Source: Ottelia alismoides
Taxonomy: Eukaryota; Streptophyta; Magnoliopsida; Alismatales; Hydrocharitaceae
Direction of reading: 5' to 3'
NCBI GenBank assembly: GCA_037367405.1
Contig: JAZKJV010009780.1
Span: forward strand, 1 to 64,000
DNA: 64,000 nt
Below are positions 25,250 through 35,050 of this stretch, in pieces (within the stretch, counting starts at the first letter, position 1; each line of letters opens with the position of its first letter). The translations under genes were made by a program, and so were the position numbers. The notes below the pieces were generated by a model. That model saw nothing but the letters and a program-made list of their open reading frames with translations, made no database searches and was not told the origin of the DNA.

Positions 25250-25980
25250 AAGGTGAACTATACAATATCCATGATCCAAATGAGTGGCTCGTGGATACGG
25301 GAGCCAATGTAAACATATGTTCTGACAGAACGTTGTTTTCTTCATATCAGACCTGCAGCGGTGGGACTGTGAAGATGGGGAACGATTCTGCGGCCAGGGT
25401 GCTAGGGTCGGGACAAGTCAACTTGAGGTTCTCCTCTGGACGTGTCTGGACATTGCACAGGGTGCTGCATGTTCCTGACATCAAGAAGAATGTGTTATCT
25501 GGCTCTATCTTAGTTAAAAATGGTTTTGAATTAAACTTTAAATGTAATAAAGTTGTTATTCTGAGACATGGTGTCTTTTATGGTAAAGGCTATCTGGCTG
25601 ATTTTGATTTGTTATTTAGAATTAGATGTGATTCAGTAAACATTAATGAAGTGAATTTTTTGAATGCTGAATGTTCTAATTCTGTATCTCATGTTGTGAA
25701 TAATCTAGAATGTTGTGATCTGTGGCATGGTAGATTGGGACATGTAAACCTAAATTCAATTAAAAGAATGATGAATTTAGATTTGATCCCTAAACACACT
25801 ATTGATAAAACTCAAAAATGTGAGATATGTGTGCAAGCTAAGACACCTAGGAAGTCTTTCCAGTCTGTCTCTAGAGATAGTGAGATCTTGGATCTAGTGC
25901 ACACGGATATCTGTGAGTTTAATGGTGTGTTGACCCGAGACAATAAGAAATACTTTATCACCCTTATAGATGATGCAGTA
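25250..25980 (+). pseudogene. C1 protease and integrase N-terminal part
   Basis: The protease active site reads NEWLVDTGANVN, with the catalytic Asp at 25294. This frame is -1 relative to gag; the switch lies around 25236-25247, where gag meets its stop. Further on are the integrase zinc motif (LWHGRLGHVN ... CEICVQAK) and the start of the catalytic core with HTDI (first catalytic Asp). A one-base loss near 25975, after the motif LIDDA, breaks the frame before the expected SRYCYVYL. Confidence 0.88.
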
Positions 25981-27062
25981 GATATTGCTATGTATATCTA
26001 ATGAAAACCAAGGATGAAGCCTTAAAGAAATTTCTTATCTTTAAGAATGATGCTGAGTCACAAACAGGAAAAGTTTTTAAACACCTTAGGTCAGATAGAG
26101 GAGGTGAATATACCTCTAACTTATTTGATGAACAGTGCAAATCTTTTGGCATAGTTCATGAAGTTATGGCCCCATATTCACCGCAATCAAATGGGATAGC
26201 AGAACGGAAAAATAGAACCTTAACTGACATGATCAATGCTCTCCTACAGAGTTCTGGACTTCCAACCTATATGTGGGGAGAAGCCTTGAATACGGCTTGC
26301 CATATTCTGAATAGGGCGCCTCCAAGACATATGGAAAAGTGTCCCTTTGAACTTTGGAGAAATAGGAAACTGAGGTTAAGATATCTCAAAGTGTGGGGCT
26401 GTCTCGCTAAGGTTTTAGTCCCGGAACACAAGAGAAAGAAACTTGGTCCTAAAACTGTTAATGCGGTCTTCTTAGGTTACTTGGAAAACAGCTATGCATA
26501 TAGGTTCTTGGTAATTCGGTCGGAGATACCGGGCATAGATGTCAACACTATTGTTGAACTCCGTGATGCTACCTTCTTTGAGGATGTCTTCCCATTGAAG
26601 ACTGGGATTCCTCAGAATCTGACCATTGAGGACGCCTCTGCATCAGGATCTATTCCAGATCAAGTGGAAAGGATATCGAATGTGGGGGTTGAGACTCAAC
26701 CTGAACCCAATGATCTTTCTGAAGAGAATGAGCCAAGGAGGAGTAAAAGACCTCGGATAGCCAAGGATCTGGGTAGCGACTTCGTTGTCTACCAGATCGA
26801 GGGTGATCCACCAAGTTACAAGGAAGCCATGGCTTCATCTGAAGCAAAACAATGGAAGGAAGCCATCAAATCTGAGATGGATTCCATTATAGCTAATGGG
26901 ACTTGGGAGTTGGTTGATTTACTCAAAGGGTGCTCTACTATTGGGTGCAAGTGGGTGTTTAAGAGAAAGCTTAGACCTGACGGATCAATTGAAAAGTACA
27001 AATCCAGATTAGTTGCCAAGGACTTTAGGCAAAAGGAAGGTATCGATTATTTTGATACCTAA
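25979..27062 (+). pseudogene. C1 integrase core and start of reverse transcriptase
   Basis: Continues the integrase from SRYCYVYLMKTKDEALKKF (open frame from 26001). The remaining catalytic residues are present: Asp in SDRGGEY and Glu in NGIAERKNRT. The C-terminal GKQ-type region follows (CLAKVLVPEHKRKKLGP, VFLGY). The N-terminal RT motif WKEAIKSEMDSI precedes GCKWVFKRKL. The frame is lost after IDYFDT at 27060 through a single-base change in length; the RT continues at once in the next frame. Confidence 0.9.
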
Positions 27063-28308
27063 TCCCTGTGACTAGGATGACCACAATCCGGATGCTCATA
27101 GCATTGGCATCTGTATATGATCTCTCTATCCACCAAATAGATGTGAAGACCTCCTTCTCGCATGGCGATCTTGAGGAAGAGATCTATATGGATCAACTGG
27201 ATGGGCTTGTGACTCCTGGGAATGAGGGAAAGGTTTGCAAGCTTGGCAAATCCCTTTACGGATTGAAACAAGCACCAAAGCAATGGCATGAAAAATTTGA
27301 CAAGACCATTTTATCATGTGGCTTTAAGGTTCATGAATATGATAAGTGTGTCTATTCCAAGGTGAAAGGTGATGAGTGTATTGTCTTGTGCCTATATGTT
27401 GATGACATATTGTTGTTCGGATCACATATGAGGATTATTAATGAGACTAAGGCATTCTTGAGTAGCAAGTTTGAGATGAAGGACATGGGTGTTGCTGATG
27501 TGATCTTGGGTCTCAAACTGACAAGGTCAGTTGATGGGATTGTAATTTCTCAATCTCACTATGTTGAGAAGGTACTTGAGAAATTTGGATATCAAGATTG
27601 CACAGCTGTAAGCACTCCTTTTGATTCATCCAAAACGTTGTTTAAGAATAAAAGTGGAGTACCTGTAGCACAGCTAAGGTATTCACAAGCGATAGGAAGT
27701 TTAATGTATCTTGCAAATTGCACGAGACATGATATTTCATTCTCGGTTGCAAAGCTGAGTAGATACACTAGCTGTCCTGACCGTACTCACTGGGAGGCTC
27801 TGGATCGAGTACTGAAGTACTTGAAGGGAACTATTTCTCTTAGTTTGCATTATGGTAGACATCCTTCTGTACTAGAAGGATACAGTGATGCAAGCTGGAT
27901 AGGGAAAATAGAGGAGTCTGGGAGTAATGGTGTTACAGGGTATGTATTTACCCTTGGAGGCGGTGCAGTCTCCTGGAGGTCTGTGAAGCAGACCATTCTA
28001 GCTCGATCCACCTTTGAGGCCGAGCTGTGTGCTTTGGACACCACTGGAATTGAGGCTGAATGGCTAAGGGAACTTCTGTCTGAGATTCCCGTGGTAGGTC
28101 AGCTTGTTCCTGTGTCGGTACATTGTGATAATATGACCACAATTGCAAGATCAAGAGTTCAAAGTTCAATCAGAAAACAAGGAGACACATACAAATCAGA
28201 CTTAAGACGTTAAGGGATTTGGTGTCTCGAGGAATGTTGGCTGTGGATTTTGTTGGATCCAAAGACACCACGGCAGATCCGTTGACTAAGGAACTTGATA
28301 ATCTTTAG
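27063..28308 (+). pseudogene. C1 reverse transcriptase and RNase H
   Basis: RT motifs in order: HQIDVKTSFSHGDLEEEIYM, KLGKSLYGLKQAPKQWHEKF and the catalytic box CLYVDDILLFG (YVDD at 27395-27406, intact). RNase H keeps GYSDASW, STFEAELCAL and HCDN with its acidic residues. A frameshift near 28165 ends the long frame at 28213, but the true C-terminus (ADPLTKELDNL-stop) is readable in another frame to 28308. These enzymes would make element cDNA and remove the RNA template. Confidence 0.92.
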
Positions 28309-28919
28309 TCCTAAAGTCTAGGCTTGGGATGGGACTGAGACCCATTGGAGTTCCTCTACAGTAGCAACCCAACCTATCTAAGTGGAGATCCCACAAAGTA
28401 GGTTCAATGTGGTAATAACAAGCTGTTTGGAGAACTGGTTGGTACTCTAATTTTAATGCGTAAGCATGAGTGTCTTATCCCTGGAAGCTTGAGTGCCACT
28501 TAAGCTGCAAGTTTAGGAAGAGCGTAGGCTCTGAATGGGTTCAAGCCTTTGGGCAGGATATTTGCAGTGCATCCTTGGAGAACGCCACCTATGTGAGTGT
28601 TACTGTGGGCCGCAGTTAAAGGAAGAGGGTCTTTCCTGAACACACTAATGAAACAGGATAAGGGTGCATGGCCTTTAAGAGCACCAACCCTTAAGATTGT
28701 ACCAAGAACAACGCTTTGTTGTTTCTACCGTATACTTTAACACTAAGGTCTGAAGTTCAAGACGTAGTTCACTTCGTTCCTGTTAAAGTGAAAGTAGTAA
28801 ACGCAGGTAGAGGTTCAAATCGGAAGGTACCTTTACTGAAAGCAAAGTGTAGGCAGCCGAAAGAAGTCTTTTAAATCCTTTTGAATCTCTTTTTCAAATT
28901 GGGGAATTCGTGGGGGATT
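28309..28919 (+). other. C1 3' untranslated region and polypurine tract
   Basis: About 610 bases between the pol stop and the 3' LTR with no long frame. It ends GAATTCGTGGGGGAT directly before the TGTTG of the LTR, which is a classic plus-strand priming tract. Confidence 0.85.
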
Positions 28920-29832
28920 GTTGTATTCAAAATTGTATTTAGACTTTAATTGGAAAGTTTATGTAATTACAATTGGAAATAATTTGGTTTCAATTGGGAA
29001 ACCAAATGTTTTGGAGGGAAAGTTTGGGAATTCTCAAATTTGAAATATAGAAAGTTTGGGTGGAAGTTTAGTACCATATCGTGGAGAACTAAACTTTTGG
29101 TGGACTTATATATGAGTTCACACCCCCAAGCTCTTGTAGCAATAGTAGAGAGGAGGAATGGAGGACCACACACGCGCGCGCGCACTCCGCTCCGTCTCTG
29201 TCTCCATCTCCATTATGGGCGTGATTTTTGGGATCCGAAAGGCTGCGTTTTAGGACGCGTTTTCGGAAACCAAAGGTAACCGCGCGCTAGGGCACACGAG
29301 CCTCTCTATATATATTCCTCACTCGACGCGGTTTTTCTTCCCTCGTAAGAAAAATCTCTCTCACGCCGTCTCTCTCTCTGGTTCTTCCTCTCGCGGACGA
29401 ACGTTTTTTCTTCTTCCTCTCTCGGCTGCAGTTCTTTGAGGTACAATCGAGGACGATCCCGTTGGTGGGCGCCGACGACGATCGTGAACCGTCGTATCCT
29501 GGGAGCGGATCGCCAGTACCCTACGCACCGGTATTGTGGGGGCGATATCTTCTCTAAGGACAGTCCATTTCATGGACGCTTCGGTGACTTCTAAACTGAT
29601 CTTTATTTTATTTTGGTTGCCGCAATATGTTTATTGCTTTACCCTTTCTGGATCATGTCCGTGTTATTTATGTTTCTGTTCTATTAATCGGTTCATGTTT
29701 GCATTGTATAATCGGATAATGATTGGGAAACATACGTTTAATGTAATCTTATTCGGTATTATTTCTCTGTTAACTCATTTGGATCCGATAATTCACTGTT
29801 TAATATATGCACTGGTAATCCTATTTTCAACA
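28920..29832 (+). repeat. C1 3' LTR (913 bp)
   Basis: Same ends as the 5' LTR (TGTTGTATTC ... TTTCAACA). Differences are mostly single substitutions, plus the 141 bp length difference at about 29198-29212, where the hexamer array and following sequence of the 5' copy are missing. Confidence 0.93.
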
Positions 29833-29982
29833 TATTCTTAGCCAACTATACATTCTTCCCAATCATCTTTATATTAGTAAATTAATACATATTCCTATAA
29901 AGATGCTTATTATCTTTCTTTTCAGTCTACTACCCCCAAATTTTAATTAACTAAATTATGCCCCCAACGTCACTTTATGGAA

Positions 29983-30779
29983 TGTTGGTCACAATTTTCA
30001 AGATCATTATGACTTCCATTTGAATTAACCTATTATACTATTCGATTATTCTATACTTAGTTGACTAATCATTTCCTTCAGTCGACTATATTGGTCTATG
30101 AATGGGCATTGTATTCTAGTCATTGGTAACTTCTTACCTAAGCTTCTTTACTTGCCCCAAATGATCGCTAAGCACTTCTAGCCCTATAAATAGGACCCCC
30201 AAGTCCTTTTACACTTCACTTAAGCTAAGAACTCGTAAAGTTACATTGATAGACATCCTAAGCGAGTTATGAGTTAAATTTCTCTTATTATTTTATATGC
30301 TTCACTGTAGTTGTTCAAGCTCTAACGAGCTTAAGTGCATATCCAGGTTCATCCAAGTTGAACAAGAAACTCAAAGATGTGTTCCTCATTTATCAATCCC
30401 AAGTAAGCTTGTGTTTAACATTATTTATTAGTAAGGCATCTTTGTTGCCTGCCTTAGTAAATATGTGCATAAGTGGTGACTTCTTTTCTTTGCGGGTGAT
30501 AATTAAAATCTTTCTTGAAAGTTGTCCAAAGAAGTGTCCAAGTTGCATATGAAGATGTGTCATGCTCGTTCCATGGTAGCAAAGATAGTGAAAGGTTGCT
30601 TTACCAAGAGAGCGAGGAGGATATTCTTTTAGGGCGTGAAGTTCTACGTTATGAGTTTTACCCATGTAGGTTCCCATGTTTAAATCAACATGTCAATTGC
30701 AATTTACTCCTTCTCTTCTGTCTTTGTAGTTTGTGAAATTTCAATTTATAGTATTATTTGGAATTATTGTTACTGCACA
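29983..30779 (+). repeat. LTR-like unit P3, diverged relative of P1 and P2
   Basis: A 797 bp stretch beginning TGTTGG and ending TACTGCACA. It shares ordered blocks with P1 and P2, such as ATTTCCTTCAG, ATAAATAGGAC, TTTGGAATTATTGTTA and ...AGCTAA(G/C)AACTC. It has the best TATA box of the three (TATAAATA, 30185-30192). It lies just beyond the right end of C1. No target duplication or partner LTR was found. Confidence 0.4.
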
Positions 30780-31015
30780 ATTCACTGCGCTCCGTCTTGT
30801 GTCAAACTTAAAGAAGCTACGACAAAAAAACTGAACAATATATATAGGAGGCGGGGGAAATGGGGAAACGAGTCATTTGCTTTAAAAGTTGTACTCATGG
30901 TTGCTAGCTCTACAAATAGTCAAAAGAAAATATCCAATAAAAGGCAACACCTAAGTATTATTATGCGATTTGATGTAATGATATAGTGTGAGAGACATTA
31001 TTTGCTACAAATTTC

Positions 31016-31043
31016 AATATATATATATATATATATATATATA
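31016..31043. repeat. (TA)n microsatellite
   Basis: Alternating TA run immediately left of MITE M1b. Short TA runs also separate every pair of elements in the cluster: 31410-31420, 31806-31831, 32211-32218, 33587-33610 and 33788-33817. Confidence 0.95.
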
Positions 31044-31409
31044 GGAAAAAATGGGGCTGCCCCAGCCCCGTTTTTCGGCGTTTTTTTTATTTTTTTTTTA
31101 GAAAAATAAAACCATGTATATTCATCCATATATCCCTCCTACATGTCATTCGAATTTCGTCAGAAACAGAGACTCCTACGGCCTCCATCTCGATGGTATC
31201 GATTTAAAAAAATCCTGTTACCGTTAAAAAATTACTGTCCGGATGGAGGCCGTAGGAGTCTCTGTTTCTGACGAAATTCGAATGGTATATAGGAGGGATA
31301 TAGGGATGAATGTAAATGGTGCTATTTTTCAAAAAAAATAAAAAAAATTGTCCAAATAAGGCGGGGGCAGCCATGTTGGCTGCCCCTAGGGGGCAGCCAC
31401 ATATGACCC
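31044..31409. mobile_element. MITE M1b
   Basis: A 366 bp palindromic copy of the M1 family between two (TA)n tracts. Left arm TCAGAAACAGAGACTCCTAC near 31158; complementary right arm near 31250; the loop again contains ACCGTTAAAAAATTACTGTC. The outer ends are GGGGCTGCCCC and CTAGGGGGCAGCC. It is one of the closest copies to M1a. Confidence 0.87.
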
Positions 31410-31420
31410 ATATATATATA

Positions 31421-31805
31421 GGGGGCAAGGAGCCTACATCGGGTGGTGTAGGTAACTTACCTACATCAGGTCATTTTTTTCGTTATTTTGTATTTTTTCA
31501 AATGAAACCTCACTGGGATTTACTTAATATATAGAGTGGATTATGTGTTTCAAATTTCATGGGAAAAAATATTTCTAACATGCCCATCTGAAGGTAGTCA
31601 TTTTCAGCAATTCTGAGACCGTTAAAATCTGACGGTCTTGATGGAGGGGATAGAAGTCTAGACTTCAATTGAATTTGGAATGACACAATGGTGGTATATG
31701 ATGTAAATCCACGAAGATTTCATTTCAAAAAAATTAAAAATTAATGAGAAAAAAACCCGATGTAGGTAAGTTACCTACATCACCCGATGTAGGCTCCTTT
31801 TTCCC
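31421..31805. mobile_element. MITE M2, second family, same site type
   Basis: A 385 bp element between (TA)n tracts. Terminal inverted repeats start AAGGAGCCTACATCGGGTG on both arms and run into a second short palindrome, TAGGTAACTTACCTA. The middle contains GACCGTTAAAATCTGACGGT, echoing the ACCGTTAAAA loop motif of M1. A-rich strings flank it on both arms, as in M1. The sequence is otherwise unlike M1. Confidence 0.85.
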
Positions 31806-31831
31806 ATATATATATATATATATATATATAT

Positions 31832-32208
31832 GGAGTTGATGGGGTTGCCCCCAACATGGCTGCCCCGCCCCATTTTTGGGTAAATTTTTTTATTTTTTTG
31901 AAAAATATCGTCATGTATATTCATCCATATATCCCTCCTATATGCCATTCGAATTTCGTCAGAACAGAGACTCCTACGGCCTTCTTCCAGATAGGGTCGA
32001 TTTAAAAAATCTTGCGACCGTTAAAAAATTGACATATGGATGGAGGCCGTAGGAGTCTATGTTTCTGACGAAATTCGAATGACATATAGGAGGGATATAG
32101 GGATGAATATACATGGTCATATTTTTTCCAAAAAATAAAAAAATTTGCCCAAAAATGGGGTGGGGGCAGCCATGTTGGCTACCCCTAGGGGGCAGTCCCA
32201 TTTTTCTC
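31832..32208. mobile_element. MITE M1c
   Basis: Third M1 copy, 377 bp, between (TA)n tracts, with the same arms (GACTCCTACGGCC / GGCCGTAGGAGTC) and loop. Its outer ends have diverged from M1a/b (GGAGTTGATGGGG on the left, TTTTTCTCTC on the right). Confidence 0.85.
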
Positions 32209-32219
32209 TCTATATATAA

Positions 32220-33586
32220 GGGCCACTTCAAATGAGGTGGGGTCTCACCGATATTGTGGTGAGCCATCGAGCAGATTCGTCAGATCTCAATCTGACAGTT
32301 GTATCAAAAACCTCATCCAAAAGGCCATTTTCGTTAAATTGATTTCATTAATTTTGAGTTTCATTTATTGATTTCAAATTGCCATTCAAAGCTTTTCTCG
32401 ATTTGGTATTTTCACAAATACTTTTATTGATTAATTTCCGATTTTATTCCAAACGATCTGAAATCAACCATAACTTTGTAAAGTACAACGGATTTTTGTA
32501 AAATATATTTTACTCTTTGTAAATTTTCGTTAATGACTTCATTTTATTACTGTAATTTCATTTTGTAAATGATTGTATCAGTTTTGTAAAATGTGTACAT
32601 TCATTTTGTAATTCCAGCGAGTTTTTGTAAGATTATTTTTCCTCTTTATAAGCTTCAACTTTTTTGTAATTGTGTATGTTTGTTCTGTAAAAAATCCGTG
32701 AATCTTTGTAAATGAATCTCCCTCCTTTGTAAAATTCACGCATGTTTTCCACTACGTTAAAGTTCAATTGCCATACATGTTTTCGAGTCCTGCAAAATAG
32801 AGAAAAAACATTGAGATTTGTAAAAAAGGTAAATAAATATGTAAATCTGAATATCAGTTAAGTAAAATTATTATACGATAATGTAACGGAATCTCCCTCT
32901 TTTGTAAGAACCTGCAAAATAATAAATATGTAAACAAACATCAGGATATGTAAAAATAACAAATCAAAATGTAAATATGAATGTCATATATGTAAAATAA
33001 CTATATCACAATGTAAATCCACACCTCACCTCCCAATAGGGGAAGGGTACCGTCGTCGTTGTCTTCAACAGTCAAGAGGGAGGAGGCGGGCGGAGATCTC
33101 GGCGGCGCTGGCCGCCTGTGGTGATGAGGCGCGAGGTGGTCGGAGAGGGGCACCTTGCAAAGACGGCGGAACGAGATGATGCGGCCGCACGAAGATGGTT
33201 GCGCAGTTGGAGTTGCGCGGAAGCAGTCGACACTTCGGAGTCAACGGCGAGGCACCACGTTGGAGGACGTGCAGGCGGAGCGTGGCCTAACGGAGAGCGG
33301 CCGAGCGATAGGGGCGCGAGCGAATCACGAGAGAGGATGGAGGGAGTGCCTCGTCAATCAAGAGACAGGGAGAGATAATGGAAATAATATAATGACTTAC
33401 CATAAAAATAGGATCTATGGTTGTCACATTCTATATTTAGAATATGACAATGACGAAAATGGTTTTCAGTCATTAAATTAATTTAGTTAATGTATCATTA
33501 ATTCCAGTCGTGAGATCCAAAATAGAAGGATGAGATTGAGGGCTCACCACAATATTAGTGAGACCCCGTCTCATTTGAAGTTTCTC
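32220..33586 (+). mobile_element. Large (TA)n-flanked TIR element A
   Basis: A 1.37 kb element between TA runs. The left end GGGCCACTTCAAATGAGG and the right end (complement) GAGAAACTTCAAATGAGAC form terminal inverted repeats of about 45 bp, continuing through GTCTCACCGATATTGTGG. The first ~800 bases are AT-rich with many copies of a TTTGTAA motif in one orientation, changing orientation nowhere in this arm. A GC-rich insert at 33030-33380 follows. No transposase is visible. The long subterminal arrays and gene-fragment-like insert suggest a non-autonomous Mutator-like (Pack-MULE type) element, but this is inference. Confidence 0.75.
33030..33380 (+). other. GC-rich insert in element A, origin unknown
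   Basis: About 350 bases of strongly GC-rich sequence inside an otherwise AT-rich element. Open frames of 86 and 108 codons overlap here (33118-33378 and 33155-33481), both rich in Arg, Ala and Gly. I recognise no protein, and the sequence is not the same as the GC-rich part of element B. It may be a captured gene fragment, out of frame or decayed. Confidence 0.35.
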
Positions 33587-33624
<38 letters not shown>

Positions 33625-33784
33625 GAGTGATCCTATGAGAGCAAAAAAATGTGAGAGCATGAAAGCATGCATTCTGGACCACATGATATGTTTTCTCTCT
33701 CCTGCTCTTCTCTCTCCTGGTTGAATCATGTGGTCCAGAATGCATTCTCTCATGCTCTCACAGATTTTGGCTCTCATAGGATCA

Positions 33785-33787
<3 letters not shown>
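33625..33787. mobile_element. MITE M3, 163 bp hairpin
   Basis: Perfect-looking ends GAGTGATCCTATGAGAGC on both arms, with inverted repeats of about 65 bp that include TGTGAGAGCATGA and GCATTCTGGACCACATGAT. The loop is about 30 bases of CT-rich sequence. Flanked on both sides by (TA)n and (GA)n. It sits exactly between elements A and B. Confidence 0.88.
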
Positions 33788-33829
<42 letters not shown>

Positions 33830-34221
33830 CTTCAAATGAGTTGGGGTCTCACCGATATTGTGGTGAGCCCTTAATCTCGTCCATTCCTAATTAATCGGAT
33901 GGCTATCATTAAGCGCATATTAATGAGTATTATTTTATTGATTACAAACGCATTTACGTCATTTTAACTTTTATAATTATAGTATATACTCATACATTCC
34001 TGCTGCAATTATCTTGCGGCAATTATCTCCCAATCGGATGGCTAATTATAGTATATACCCATATGTTCCTGCGGGGTGTGACCTTGACAAGGCCGCAGGA
34101 TCACATCATAGGGGCTAATTGGGTTGCTTCGGAAAGGTGGGATAGGGGTGGAATGTCTCCGACTTGCGATCGCCCCAGAGCTGAGAAGGGCTCCCTGGGC
34201 GAGACTGTAGCTGAGTCTGAT

Positions 34222-34608
34222 CCCATGGATCGGAACATTGGTGAGGGCAACTGCTCATGGTTCTCACGACTGAGAAGTTCCTGTCCTGGAAATGCAAAGA
34301 CAGCATTTGCCGTGCTGACGGTTCCGCTGCTGCAAGGTTCCTTCATGGCGGAACCAAGGTCAATATTGTCTCGATCGATGTATCCTACCCTTGATGTCGG
34401 AGACCGCATTCTCACTAAAAAGGTAATTTGATTTCATTATGTTACGAATTTTGGTTATGTCCCCAAGCAAAGAGCAAACTCATATATGTTTAAATTGATG
34501 TTTGGTCTTTGTAAATGTTTTTTCTTGTAGGGGGCCACTTCCGATCAAGAACATCATTGCAAGATCTGTGATGCGCTATTGGCCGCCATCAAAGATATCC
34601 GATATTAT
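34222..34608 (+). pseudogene. Captured thylakoidal processing peptidase (plastid type I signal peptidase) fragment
   Basis: Two exons of a plant TPP/Plsp1-type serine protease, which removes thylakoid-transfer signals in the chloroplast. Exon 1 (to 34422) contains SWFSRLRSSC, AKTAFAVLTVPLL, AEPRSI and the catalytic-Ser box SRSMYPTLDVGDRILTKK (Ser codon at 34375). A donor GT follows at 34423. The second exon starts after TTCTTGTAG at 34531 and reads GPLPIKNIIARSVMRYWPPS then KISDII, the family's C-terminal motif. The middle exons, with the catalytic Lys and the DNRN-type box, are missing, so no active enzyme could result. An upstream frame is open from 34063. Downstream it runs into unrelated GC-rich sequence. 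Confidence 0.9.
34423..34530 (+). other. Retained intron joining the two signal peptidase exons
   Basis: 108 bases starting GTAATTTG and ending TTTCTTGTAG. The acceptor leaves a G before GGG CCA CTT, which fits a Trp codon split TG/G ahead of Gly-Pro-Leu-Pro in full-length family members. The donor side leaves a complete Lys codon. The two sides are therefore in different phases, as expected if two different original introns were fused by deletion. Confidence 0.65.
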
Positions 34609-34639
34609 ATATCAACCAGATATTAGGATTATCTCGTAT

Positions 34640-35050
34640 CGGCAAACATCTCCGCCATTTGAAAGAACCTCGACAGCTTGTGGAGCTCGCAGTCGCCAAG
34701 ATCATCGACGAACGGCAGGAGGCGTTGGAGAGCGGCCGGAGGGGAGGCGGCTGCGGAGGCGCTGGTGCAGGACAGGAGGCGCTGGAGCAGTCGGAGGAGA
34801 GGCGCGGGCAGTCGCGAACGGCGCGGGGGCGGCGCCGCGCACGGGCAGAAGGATAGAGGGCCCGCGCGTGGCGGCGATGGAGGGAAGCACGCGGCCGCAT
34901 GCTCGCGCGTGGCTGGGCTGAGAAGGAGCTTCAGCGGATCTGAAGGGCGGCGCCACGCTTGCTGGAGAGGTGGCGATCTGCACGGGCGGCGCCGACCTCA
35001 GGTGGAGGATGGCGCCATTGCGAATGCGACGCGCGGCCGGGATTTACATT
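34640..35050 (+). other. GC-rich segment of element B, unidentified
   Basis: Follows the signal peptidase fragment with no break. One frame reads RIGKHLRHLKEPRQLVELAV followed by AKIIDERQEALESGR, helical and charged like a real protein segment, before turning into Arg/Gly/Ala-rich sequence. I cannot name a family. It may be a second captured fragment. Confidence 0.3.

Larger units (their letters stand above)
23275..29832 (+). mobile_element. Ty1/copia LTR retrotransposon C1, near full length
   Basis: Both LTRs are present, each starting TGTTGTATTC and ending TTTCAACA. Between them, gag, protease, integrase, reverse transcriptase and RNase H follow in copia order, then an untranslated tail ending in the purine tract GTGGGGGAT. 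The 5 bp flanks are tagtc (left) and tattc (right), matching at four of five positions, as expected for an aged target duplication. One in-frame stop and four frameshifts mean this copy cannot make its own polyprotein. LTR divergence is a few percent by eye, so the insertion is fairly recent relative to the others here. Confidence 0.95.

Noticed and set aside
34589..34983. Long GC-rich minus-strand frames in element B
   Set aside because: These are compositional frames opposite the peptidase fragment and GC-rich segment. Pro/Arg/Ser/Ala-rich open frames are expected in such DNA.
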